From assembly GCA_964542765.1 (NCBI GenBank), contig CAZIVO010000102.1, positions 1 through 12,972 on the forward strand: DNA of 12,972 nucleotides, in the 5' to 3' direction. The translations under genes were made by a program, and so were the position numbers. Each line of letters begins with the position of its first letter. The stretch's first letter is position 1. Below, one piece after another: positions 1-6,611 of the stretch. The notes beneath the pieces are model-generated. The model was not told where the DNA came from. It saw only the letters and a list, made by a program, of their open reading frames with translations, and searched no databases. Source of the stretch: CAZIVO01 sp964542765 (GTDB lineage Bacteria; Planctomycetota; UBA1135; UBA2386).

Positions 1-584
1 CCATTACAACTGACGCCGGCGCTCGCGAACCATATGCCAACGCCACCACTCGCAGACGCATTCGCCCATGCTTGGCCGAACCCCGCCACGCCGACTCTGC
101 TGGCATCAACGACACCGAGACTCGTTCCCGCCCGGAGGCCAACACCAACGCTAGCGGAGAGGCGCACGGGAACTGGCCCGAGCCAGTAGGTGTTCTTGAT
201 GCTGGCGAGACGAAGGTCGGGCTTCGCGAAAGACTTTCGCAAAGTCTTGCTCGCACGCTCCGAGATTCGCGTCTTGCCACCCAGAGAGACGCTGAAGTAA
301 GCCGTCGAACGACTTTCCTTGTTGGTGGATGCATACGCCCTGATGCTGGCGATGCTCAGCGTCTTCTTGAGAACTTTCGCCTTGGCACTGGTCCTAAAAC
401 CGACATAGGCGGAATAGGGAGAGAGGATAGCTGTGCCATTCCCATGGACAGATCCACCCAGCCAGCTATTCCCAATGCTCTTGGAATACGAGCCGGACTT
501 GTACTGTGCGGCAAGATTCGCGCAGGGCACTGAAAGCCCGACCAGCGCGAGCGCGGTCATCATGATTCGAGTCTTGTTGAGCAT
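1..584 (-). CDS. Secreted Ser/Ala/Gly-rich beta-type protein, 3' end off left edge
   Basis: An open minus-strand frame of 194 codons runs without a stop from an ATG at 584 off the left edge, so the C-terminus is missing. The start is backed by a Shine-Dalgarno AAGGAAG (592-598), seven bases upstream. The product begins MLNKTRIMMTALALVGLSV, a classic signal peptide (basic end, hydrophobic core) with probable cleavage near ANLAAQ (residues 22-27). The mature part is rich in Ser, Ala, Gly, Tyr and Lys. It alternates polar and hydrophobic residues, for example GPVPVRLSASVGVGLRAG at about 137-154, then repeats Ala/Ser/Gly-rich runs such as ANASASGGVGIW. This suggests a secreted or surface beta-structured protein. 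I recognise no named family and claim no function. Plus-strand frames over the same bases have no such features. Confidence is high for a real exported protein and low for its role. Confidence 0.8.
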   Translation of the reverse strand, partial: MLNKTRIMMTALALVGLSVPCANLAAQYKSGSYSKSIGNSWLGGSVHGNGTAILSPYSAYVGFRTSAKAKVLKKTLSIASIRAYASTNKESRSTAYFSVSLGGKTRISERASKTLRKSFAKPDLRLASIKNTYWLGPVPVRLSASVGVGLRAGTSLGVVDASRVGVAGFGQAWANASASGGVGIWFASAGVSCN

Positions 585-1038
585 GTTCTTTCTTCCTTGC
601 GGGATCGAACTCGATGTCCACCGCCTGATCCCGTTCAGCGATGGGCCAAAAATCGAGGTTGGTTCTCCTGGGCAGTGGAAGTCAGTTTGGATCAGTGTTT
701 GCGGCCCAGGGAGGACATGCCTCGGTTACAAACAAGGCCATGACCGGGCGGGCCACGAAGTGACAGGTTTCGCCAAAATCTCGGCAAACATCCGCGGACT
801 GAACGGCGAGAGGCGGACGGAAATGGTCTTCAAACATGGCTTTACGACTCATCCCGAGACGGGGGAGGTTTCAACCAGATCGAGTCCTATCCACGAACAA
901 CGGTTGAACACACCACCTTCGTGCGGATAGAGCCAAGCTCGGAGCCGCGCCCCCCGGCATCCCCTTCTCCCCGGACCTCATCCCCACGCCTATTCGATGA
1001 GCTACAATGCCGCCCTCCTTCAAAAGCCGGTTCGCCCC
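585..1038. other. Divergent intergenic region, 454 bases
   Basis: No convincing gene lies here between the two divergently read exported-protein genes. An inverted repeat CGGGATC (600-606) / GATCCCG (627-633) could form a hairpin in the 5' leader of the left gene, just upstream of its Shine-Dalgarno. A smaller dyad ATCGA-AC-TCGAT (604-615) is nested in it. For the rightward gene there is a weak promoter candidate, TTGAAC (904-909) and GATAGA (926-931) with 16-base spacing. A better -10-like TACAAT sits at 1004-1009, but with no matching -35. Two overlapping open frames here lack homology features and are judged spurious. Confidence 0.5.
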
Positions 1039-2367
1039 ATGACGCATTCGATTTCTTGGAGCAGTCTCTGCGCCCTCACCCTTTGCGCTGGTCTGACCGC
1101 GCAGGGTTTCACCTGGACCATCGATCTCGACGCTGCCCGGAAACGGGCGGAGCAAGAAAAGCGCGTTCTGGTGGTCGCGGTTCACATTCACGAGGACTGG
1201 ATGGCCCGCGAGTATCTCAAGCTCTACGCCGACCACCGGGTAGCACCGCTCGGACGCTCGACCATCAATGTCCTGTGTTACACCGACCTCAAAAAAGCTC
1301 CCAAGGTCTGGCCGGCAATCGAACCCCTGTCCCGCTGGGAAGAAGAAGAGCGCAAGGTCTGCGCCCTCCTCGGCCGCAGCACCGATGAGCGGCAACCCGT
1401 CCCGACACACGTGTTCTTCGGTCCCGACGGACAATTGATCTCCTCCTTCGCCGGGCGCGTGACACCGGGTGAACTCGAATGGGCCTGGGCCGATGCTGTC
1501 CACCGCGGCGGCGGAACAACGGGCTGGAAAGCGAGCGATCGGTGCCGTGCACCAGCGAGTCTGATGTATGGCAAGGTTGCTGGGAGTCGTCTCCGGCCAG
1601 CCCTCAACCCCAAGGAGTTGAGCCAGCTCTCGACCAAGGTTCAGGACCTTCCCAGCACCAAACTCGGCGATGTGGGTAAGTATGTGGACCTGTTTCGCAG
1701 CCTCGAATACGAGGCGCGACGCTATGCCAAGGGCGGCATGAGGATGGGCAAGAGCCAGCAAGGACGAAGGCGGGGTGGCGAGGAGAAGAACGAAGAGTCC
1801 GCCGTGATAGGGCTGCGCGCGATCGCGGAGATGTCGCCGCCTGTCTGGTGGGAGGTAGGCGACTACTGGCTCGTCCGCGGACAGGCCGACACTCGCACTG
1901 CCGCTGCGCGCGCATTGAGATCTCTGCGCACTCCCCGGGCCAAGAACACCCTGACCAAGGCATACGCCAAGGAAGCCGACGTCACCGCAAAAGGCGAGAT
2001 CCTGAAGGCCCTGGCAGCCTGCACACCGACCTCCTTGACGACCTACAACCACATCAAGAAAGGCCTGACCAAGGTGCTCGACATCAAATTCCGGGTGGCT
2101 GCAACGCAAGCTCTGGGCTTGCTCGAGCACCGGGAACGCTTCGAAGCTGGAATCCGGCTGGCCTTTGCCGATGAGGCCCCCAAGGTCCGCGCAGCAGCGG
2201 CGCGAGTCGTCGCCTGGCACCGCGACCGTTCGCTCGAACAATTCTTGCAGGGGGTGAGATCTCGCGAGGGCGATACCTCCGTCCAATCGGCCCTGGACAT
2301 GGCTCTGCGGGCCATGGACGGCGGCAAACTGGACACCGCTGCACAGCGATCCAAACGGGGCGGCTGA
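1039..2367 (+). CDS. Exported thioredoxin-like / HEAT-repeat protein
   Basis: 442 residues if translation starts at ATG 1039. An in-frame ATG at 997 would add 14 residues in front of the signal peptide, so 1039 is preferred; neither has a clear Shine-Dalgarno. Residues 1-22 form a signal peptide with likely cleavage at LTA/Q. Residues ~25-155 look like a thioredoxin fold: a helix rich in Ala/Arg/Glu, the strand RVLVVAVHI (42-50), then HEDW where the redox motif would be, and VFFGPDGQLISSFAG (125-139) as the late strand-turn-strand. The CxxC pair is absent, so redox catalysis is unlikely. Residues ~205-250 are a basic Gly/Arg-rich linker. The end (~270-430) is a set of amphipathic HEAT-type helices (TRTAAARALRSL, KFRVAATQALGLL, KVRAAAARVVAWH). 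It probably acts in the periplasm as a binding or scaffold protein. A long antisense frame (871-2427) is rejected. Confidence 0.82.
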   Translation: MTHSISWSSLCALTLCAGLTAQGFTWTIDLDAARKRAEQEKRVLVVAVHIHEDWMAREYLKLYADHRVAPLGRSTINVLCYTDLKKAPKVWPAIEPLSRWEEEERKVCALLGRSTDERQPVPTHVFFGPDGQLISSFAGRVTPGELEWAWADAVHRGGGTTGWKASDRCRAPASLMYGKVAGSRLRPALNPKELSQLSTKVQDLPSTKLGDVGKYVDLFRSLEYEARRYAKGGMRMGKSQQGRRRGGEEKNEESAVIGLRAIAEMSPPVWWEVGDYWLVRGQADTRTAAARALRSLRTPRAKNTLTKAYAKEADVTAKGEILKALAACTPTSLTTYNHIKKGLTKVLDIKFRVAATQALGLLEHRERFEAGIRLAFADEAPKVRAAAARVVAWHRDRSLEQFLQGVRSREGDTSVQSALDMALRAMDGGKLDTAAQRSKRGG

Positions 2368-2389
2368 GGCCCTTACCGGGCACAGCCGC
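2360..2389 (+). terminator. Hairpin overlapping the stop codon of the thioredoxin-like/HEAT gene
   Basis: GCGGCT (2360-2365) pairs with AGCCGC (2384-2389), and inside it GCCC (2369-2372) pairs with GGGC (2378-2381) around a TTACC loop. The TGA stop (2365-2367) lies in the hairpin. There is no T-run after it, so this is a terminator-like or 3'-end-stabilising hairpin rather than a textbook intrinsic terminator. Confidence 0.45.
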
Positions 2390-2447
2390 TGCCATCGGAG
2401 TTCCGTCGCCTCCCCGCGCGCGCTCAACCAAGCCGCAGCAGCGGATA

Positions 2448-2478
2448 GGCATATGGTGGAAGTCCCTATGCCATAGGG
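2448..2478. repeat. Two mutually exclusive inverted repeats in the leader of the propeller lipoprotein
   Basis: GGCATATGG (2448-2456) pairs with CCCTATGCC (2464-2472), eight of nine positions, around a seven-base loop. The same right arm also forms a perfect dyad CCCTATG-C-CATAGGG (2464-2478). The two pairings compete for the same bases, so this could be an operator or an alternative RNA structure. Smaller inverted repeats follow: AGCCC/GGGCT (2484-2488, 2502-2506), CCGAA/TTCGG (2511-2515, 2522-2526) and AAGAAAG/CTTTCTT (2534-2540, 2557-2563). I match none of this to a known riboswitch. Confidence 0.4.
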
Positions 2479-2574
2479 GGATAAGCCCTCTCGGCAGAAG
2501 CGGGCTCAACCCGAACTCCGCTTCGGCTCGATAAAGAAAGGAGAGCCCTAACCATTCTTTCTTGGAACAGAACG

Positions 2575-2588
2575 CGGTCAGGAGACCG
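2575..2588 (+). promoter_or_regulatory. Shine-Dalgarno held in a small hairpin
   Basis: CGGTC (2575-2579), loop AGGA (2580-2583), then GACCG (2584-2588), with the ATG at 2594. The Shine-Dalgarno AGGAG (2580-2584) forms the loop plus the first base of the right arm, nine bases before the start. It decides the start of the downstream gene and could either display or sequester the ribosome site. Confidence 0.5.
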
Positions 2589-2593
2589 TCGCC

Positions 2594-4390
2594 ATGTCAT
2601 CACCCCATCGCAATGCACTCACAGGCCTCGCAGTCGCCCTCGCGGGCCTGCTGATCCCGGCCGCATGCAGCCCGGACGCCGGCTTCCGCACGCCGGGCGT
2701 CACCGAAATCCCCCCGCTGTCTAGTTCCACGGGAATGCCGGGCAAGATCGATCTTTCCCAGTACGTGACCGACACCAATACGGAGAGCCTGACTTACGAG
2801 ATCCTCTCGGGAGGTGGCGCGATGACGGGGTCCGTCTACGAGCAGGTATTCAACGGCATGGGCTCCTACACGATTCGCTTCAGGGTCACGAACGCACACG
2901 GAAAGTCAGCCGAAGCAAGCTTCTCCTTCGAGGTTCGGGCGGACGATATCGCCATCATCCAATCCGGAAACGGTCTCGACATCCTCGATTTGAAAACCCA
3001 AACGGTCCACTCCCTCGCCACAAACGGTGCAGAACTAAATATCTATCGTGACCGCTTGCCCAATGGCCATCTGGTCTACGAACGGCAGGGGTCATCAGGC
3101 CATGCCCTTTTCGTCCACGACCCACAATCCCAAGAAGCTGTCCAGTTGGGCGGGCAATCAGGCGTGGATAACCGCTACGAGAACCATACTTCGGACAACA
3201 GGGTGATCTTTACCGATGGAACAGCGATCGAAACCGGGCTCTATATCCGGAACCTGATGACCAAGGAAAACAAGACGGTCGCATTGAGCCCTGGAGCACA
3301 CCACCGCAATGCCTTCGTGACCAGCGAGGACAACATCTACTTCGAGCGCGATAATGGTGCGGACTCCGACATCTATTTCTACCAACTCGGCCAATCCTGG
3401 CCTTCGGCCATCTACACGAGTTCCCAGGATGAAACGATCCTGGCCGTCCTGCCCGACAATAGCGTCATTTTCAGCACCTCAGGAACCAAGGGAGAAACCG
3501 ACATCAAGCATGCTCGCCCGGGCGAGGACAGCTTCACGATTGGCGGCGACCTCGCTGCCTCCGTTCAGGACGAGGACATGGCTTATCTCGGACACGACGA
3601 CAGTGGCCTCGTCATCTTCCAATCCCAGAGCGCCAGCAAGGATCTTCATTTCTGGAATCCGCTGACTCGCCTATCCGAAACCATCGCGACGTCCAGCGCG
3701 GACGAGATGTTCGAAGCCCTGACCGGTGATGGGCGGGTGGTCTACCGAGTTGAGACCTCGCCCACCAACCATGATCTGAAGATCTACAACCGCTCAACCG
3801 TCACCACCAGCGATGTAGCCATCACCAGCAACAACGAGATCTATCAGGAGTGCCTGGGGGCAGCAGGGGTGGTCTACCTCACCGAGACCGCAACCGGGCG
3901 CGATATCTACCACTACAACATCACCACGAATACCTCCACGGTGATCGCAGCGACCGGCAACGATGACTACGCCCTCGCGAAGGCCCTGGAGAACGGCAAG
4001 GTCGTCTACACGCAATCGGGTGCGACCGGTGGCCTCTATCTCTACGACCCGGCGAACCCATCGCCCGTCGTCGTGGCGCCGGCAGGAAGCTCCTTTGCGG
4101 GCGAGGTCGGAACCTCCGACTTCGCATACCACGTCCAGATCAGCGCACAAACGGACCTGATCCTCTGGGATGACTCCGAGCAGAAGAGCGTCACCATCAG
4201 CGATGCCAGCGGAAACGAGACCTTCCGGATAGCGCTCGGCGACGGACGCACCCTCTTCACAAGAATCGTGTCCGGGAAGACCACCGCCGATCTCTTTGCG
4301 TGGAATGCGGACACTCTCGAGGTGGTGAGAATCACCGACGCACCGGCCAGCGTCAGCGTGATCGCCGCCCACGGCAAGAACATCGACTGA
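2594..4390 (+). CDS. Putative lipoprotein: Ig-like domain plus eleven-repeat beta-propeller-type region
   Basis: 598 residues; the start is fixed by the AGGAG at 2580. Residues 1-25 are a hydrophobic export signal ending PAAC-SPDAG. Cys25 is a probable lipid-attachment site, although the -3 residue is Pro rather than Leu/Val/Ile. Residues ~38-116 read as an Ig/cadherin-like domain (IDLSQYVTD, then GSYTIRFRVTNAHGKS). From ~117 to the end, a unit of about 44 residues repeats eleven times. Each begins with a strand of the type VVY/VIF (near residues 119, 160, 204, 248, 291, 339, 382, 426, 470, 510, 553). A D-[IL]-Y-x-[YW] strand follows (for example DIYFYQ, DLHFWN, DIYHYN, GLYLYD, DLFAWN). This layout is that of TolB/WD40-like propellers. 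It was most likely anchored at the cell surface or in the periplasm; ligand unknown. It is convergent with the next gene, 41 bases away. Confidence 0.82.
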   Translation: MSSPHRNALTGLAVALAGLLIPAACSPDAGFRTPGVTEIPPLSSSTGMPGKIDLSQYVTDTNTESLTYEILSGGGAMTGSVYEQVFNGMGSYTIRFRVTNAHGKSAEASFSFEVRADDIAIIQSGNGLDILDLKTQTVHSLATNGAELNIYRDRLPNGHLVYERQGSSGHALFVHDPQSQEAVQLGGQSGVDNRYENHTSDNRVIFTDGTAIETGLYIRNLMTKENKTVALSPGAHHRNAFVTSEDNIYFERDNGADSDIYFYQLGQSWPSAIYTSSQDETILAVLPDNSVIFSTSGTKGETDIKHARPGEDSFTIGGDLAASVQDEDMAYLGHDDSGLVIFQSQSASKDLHFWNPLTRLSETIATSSADEMFEALTGDGRVVYRVETSPTNHDLKIYNRSTVTTSDVAITSNNEIYQECLGAAGVVYLTETATGRDIYHYNITTNTSTVIAATGNDDYALAKALENGKVVYTQSGATGGLYLYDPANPSPVVVAPAGSSFAGEVGTSDFAYHVQISAQTDLILWDDSEQKSVTISDASGNETFRIALGDGRTLFTRIVSGKTTADLFAWNADTLEVVRITDAPASVSVIAAHGKNID

Positions 4391-4431
4391 CAGCCATCCG
4401 CCGACCTCCGCCCACCGACCACCCTGTCGGA

Positions 4432-5145
4432 TCAGAGGTGTCCGAGACGAACTTCGACGGCATCGGACAAGATTCTCTGGGCAGCGTTCGCGCCAGGTGC
4501 CGACACCATCGCTTGCAGGTAGAAGCGGCATCCGCCAAGAAGGGGATTATCGGGAATCTGTATCCGGATCTTGGCCGAACCCGAAGACACGGGCAAAGGC
4601 GTGACGAGATCCGGGCCGACCTTCAAGAAGCAACCCGGCATGCCGAGGACTTCGAGTGAGAGCCCCGCGCCGCGGCTGTCTTCGAGGGGCGCTCCGATGA
4701 AGAGCACGGCTGCAATATCGGACCCCACCGCGATCGGCGAAACGCGACCACGAAGAAGGCGCCCAGGGGCCGGAGTTTGTTCTTTTGCCAGCTCGAGAGA
4801 AGGTCCTTCCCCTTCGCAATTCGCGCCAATGGAATTCCATCCGGGTCGTGGCAGGTATCCCCCGCTCACAGCCGGAACCACGTGCCGTCGACGCAGCCTC
4901 GGGATCCGGAGATGTGAGTTCACCACCGAACCACTGTCCAGCATGGCTGGAATTCCGGCGGCCTTGGCCGTGGATGCGGGCAATGCCAGCTTGCCGGCCT
5001 CGCCGAGATAACCAACCTCGCTACTCGAAGAGCGCGAGCCAAGGCGATGGCACGCGGGCACCAGCAACAGCGCCAGCAGCACGAGAGCCAGGTCAGAAGC
5101 ACCACGAACACGGGGCACCTGTGGGTGTGGGGTAGTCAATGCCAT
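4432..5145 (-). CDS. Putative lipoprotein with planctomycete-type C-terminal domain
   Basis: 237 residues. ATG at 5145 has GGAG (5157-5160) eleven bases upstream, a usable but long spacing. The N-terminus carries a strong hydrophobic stretch (ALVLLALLLVPAC, residues 20-32), and Cys32 may be lipidated (Val-Pro-Ala-Cys, a non-standard lipobox). Residues ~35-125 are low in recognisable structure. The C-terminal ~100 residues show a pattern I recall from many planctomycete exported proteins: PGCFLKVGPD (170-179), IRIQIPDNPLLGG (193-205), a hydrophobic strand with FYLQA (208-212), SAPGAN (215-220), then a final SDAVEVRLG. Cys172 and Cys206 could form a disulphide. The function of that domain is unknown to me; an adhesive or sorting role is only a guess. 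The gene is read toward the propeller lipoprotein, so the pair converges. Confidence 0.72.
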   Translation of the reverse strand: MALTTPHPQVPRVRGASDLALVLLALLLVPACHRLGSRSSSSEVGYLGEAGKLALPASTAKAAGIPAMLDSGSVVNSHLRIPRLRRRHVVPAVSGGYLPRPGWNSIGANCEGEGPSLELAKEQTPAPGRLLRGRVSPIAVGSDIAAVLFIGAPLEDSRGAGLSLEVLGMPGCFLKVGPDLVTPLPVSSGSAKIRIQIPDNPLLGGCRFYLQAMVSAPGANAAQRILSDAVEVRLGHL

Positions 5146-5438
5146 GGAAAGATGCTCTCCGATCCTTTACCAGCCCTCGGGAAGGCTCGTCTGACAGAAA
5201 TCGGCCACGGGGGGCCAAGTCTTGAGCCGGAACTGCCGATGACGCGGGAACTTCGGAGATGACACGGCCACGGGGAGCTCAATCCGTCCCGAGATACTCC
5301 TTCAAGTTATTTGAATAAAAAGAGTTACGTCAAACATCTTGGTTCGGGCGGGCGGTTTGGAAAGCCATCGAAAGACCACAGCTTTCAGGCCCATGACCTC
5401 CGCCCTGGCCGCCCCCCTCGGGAGCTAAAGCGCCGCCG
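5146..5438. other. Intergenic region, 293 bases, between tyrA-aroQ and the lipoprotein gene
   Basis: No gene is supported. The stretch is GC-rich except for an AT-rich island at about 5300-5335. That island contains a dyad TTCAA-GTTAT-TTGAA (5301-5315) and a minus-strand promoter candidate. Nearer the end of the upstream minus-strand gene there is an inverted repeat GAAAGC (5360-5365) / GCTTTC (5381-5386) with a 15-base loop and no T-run, a weak candidate for the transcript end of that gene. Confidence 0.45.
5305..5333 (-). promoter_or_regulatory. Candidate sigma-70-type promoter for the lipoprotein gene
   Basis: Read on the minus strand: TTGACG (5333-5328), a 17-base spacer, then ATAACT (5310-5305) in the only AT-rich island of this intergenic region. 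It faces the lipoprotein gene starting at 5145 and would give a leader of roughly 150 bases. The -35 match is good (five of six), the -10 match poor. Confidence 0.4.
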
Positions 5439-6515
5439 CTACGGGGCATGCTCGGACTGGAAATGGCGGGAGAACCGAAGCACCGCATGAAAGATGTCCT
5501 CCACCAGGGCCGGGTCCAACCCCATCCGCGAAGCACTCTCTCGCCTCGCCTCGATGAGGCTGGCCTCGCGCTGAGGGTCTCGCACCGACCGGCCAACATC
5601 CGCCTTGGCCTGCGCTGCGCGCACCGACACCTGGGCGCGACTCTCCAGCAACTCCAGTAACTCCCGGTCGATCTCGTCGATGATGTCGCGCGCCTCACGC
5701 AGAGCCGGCGGGGTTTCACGGAGCTCTTCGATGTGCAAAGCACCGGTTTCATGGTGTGCTTGCTCTTCAGCCAATGGTGGCGCTCGCAAGGCCTCATCGA
5801 CCTTGGTCAGGGCCTCGAGAAGACGGTTGCGCATCTCGGGCGCATACGGGTTCTCACGATGCAAGCTGGCAAAGAGATGCGCAGCATCCTCTTGAACCGC
5901 CCTGACAGTTCGTCCGATAGCCTGAACCGACGGTGGGGCCAGGGGAACTTCCAGATCCACGCCGGCATCGAGAAAGCCCTTGGCGACGAAATAGGCAAGC
6001 GCGTGCCCTTGTGCCATCGCCTGATCGTGAGCCTCCGCATCCTGCTCGAAAACTTCACATCCGATTCGCTCATAGAGTTGTGCACACCTCGCCAGGGCAC
6101 CCGTATGCATCCGGTTCGGGCACAGGACAACGCGGAGCGGGCGTTCACCCAAGGCCAAGCTCGTCGGCCCGAACAAGGGATGCGTCGCAAGCCATGGTAT
6201 CTCCGCGCCGAGCATGTCTTGCATGACCGCCGCCGGCGATGTTTTCACGGAGCCGACATCCATGACGAGTTGCTCCGATTTGAGATATGGACGGATCTGC
6301 AAGATCACAGTCTTCGTGGAAGCAATCGGCACGGCGAGCACAACGTAATCTGCTCCGTCCAGAGCCTCCGGTAGCGACCCCGTGACGAACTCGTCGGCAA
6401 CCGCCGCCCGTTCGTCCCAGGCCCGAACCCTCACACCGGTTTCGGCAAGCCGCCTCCCGAACGCTTGCCCGAAGCGCCCATACCCGATGATCGCAACGCT
6501 ACATTCACCCGACAC
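5439..6515 (-). CDS. tyrA: Prephenate dehydrogenase with C-terminal chorismate mutase (bifunctional)
   Basis: 358 residues. Starts at GTG 6515, fixed by an excellent Shine-Dalgarno. Residues 1-~265 are a TyrA-type dehydrogenase: dinucleotide-binding GYGRFG (11-16), an acidic Asp34 at the end of strand 2 (favours NAD over NADP), and the substrate-pocket motif THPLFGP (111-117). It should oxidatively decarboxylate prephenate (or arogenate) toward tyrosine. Residues ~272-353 are an AroQ chorismate mutase. By alignment to the E. coli P-protein domain the active-site residues are all present: Arg276, Arg293, Lys304, Asp313, Arg316, Glu317, Ser349 and Gln353. It should convert chorismate to prephenate, so the protein covers two successive cytoplasmic steps of tyrosine synthesis. 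The order, dehydrogenase first and mutase last, is the reverse of E. coli TyrA. I see no ACT regulatory domain. The symbol covers the dehydrogenase part only. Confidence 0.93.
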   Translation of the reverse strand: MSGECSVAIIGYGRFGQAFGRRLAETGVRVRAWDERAAVADEFVTGSLPEALDGADYVVLAVPIASTKTVILQIRPYLKSEQLVMDVGSVKTSPAAVMQDMLGAEIPWLATHPLFGPTSLALGERPLRVVLCPNRMHTGALARCAQLYERIGCEVFEQDAEAHDQAMAQGHALAYFVAKGFLDAGVDLEVPLAPPSVQAIGRTVRAVQEDAAHLFASLHRENPYAPEMRNRLLEALTKVDEALRAPPLAEEQAHHETGALHIEELRETPPALREARDIIDEIDRELLELLESRAQVSVRAAQAKADVGRSVRDPQREASLIEARRESASRMGLDPALVEDIFHAVLRFSRHFQSEHAP

Positions 6516-6518
6516 CCC

Positions 6519-6526
6519 TCACCTCC
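6519..6526 (-). promoter_or_regulatory. Near-perfect Shine-Dalgarno fixing the GTG start of tyrA-aroQ
   Basis: On the minus strand the bases read GGAGGTGA, complementary over eight bases to the usual 16S rRNA tail. The GGAGG core is six bases from the GTG at 6515. This is the strongest ribosome site in the window and shows that the non-ATG start is real. Confidence 0.8.
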
Positions 6527-6611
6527 CTGCAATACAGTCAACAACAAGAAGGGTCGCGAAGCACTCCCGAAACCTGTCCCGGACAGAGTTGTAGTAGAGT
6601 TCCTCCCGTCG

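Noticed and set aside
72..930. Two plus-strand open frames (72-533 and 433-930)
   Set aside because: The first is antisense to the secreted protein at 1-584. The second runs from that gene into the intergenic region with no signal peptide, domain or ribosome site.
871..2427. 518-residue open frame on the minus strand
   Set aside because: It lies antisense to the thioredoxin-like/HEAT gene, whose product has a signal peptide and recognisable domains. The minus frame has no family pattern or ribosome site. Long antisense frames are common in GC-rich genes.
2564..2590. GGAAC...CGTC resembling an ECF sigma promoter before the propeller lipoprotein
   Set aside because: Spacing is 18 rather than 16-17, and the CGTC lies three bases before the ATG. 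Transcription would begin inside the gene and lose the good Shine-Dalgarno.
3794..4531. 245-residue open frame on the minus strand
   Set aside because: Antisense to the repeats of the propeller lipoprotein and overlaps the end of the next real gene; no domain features.
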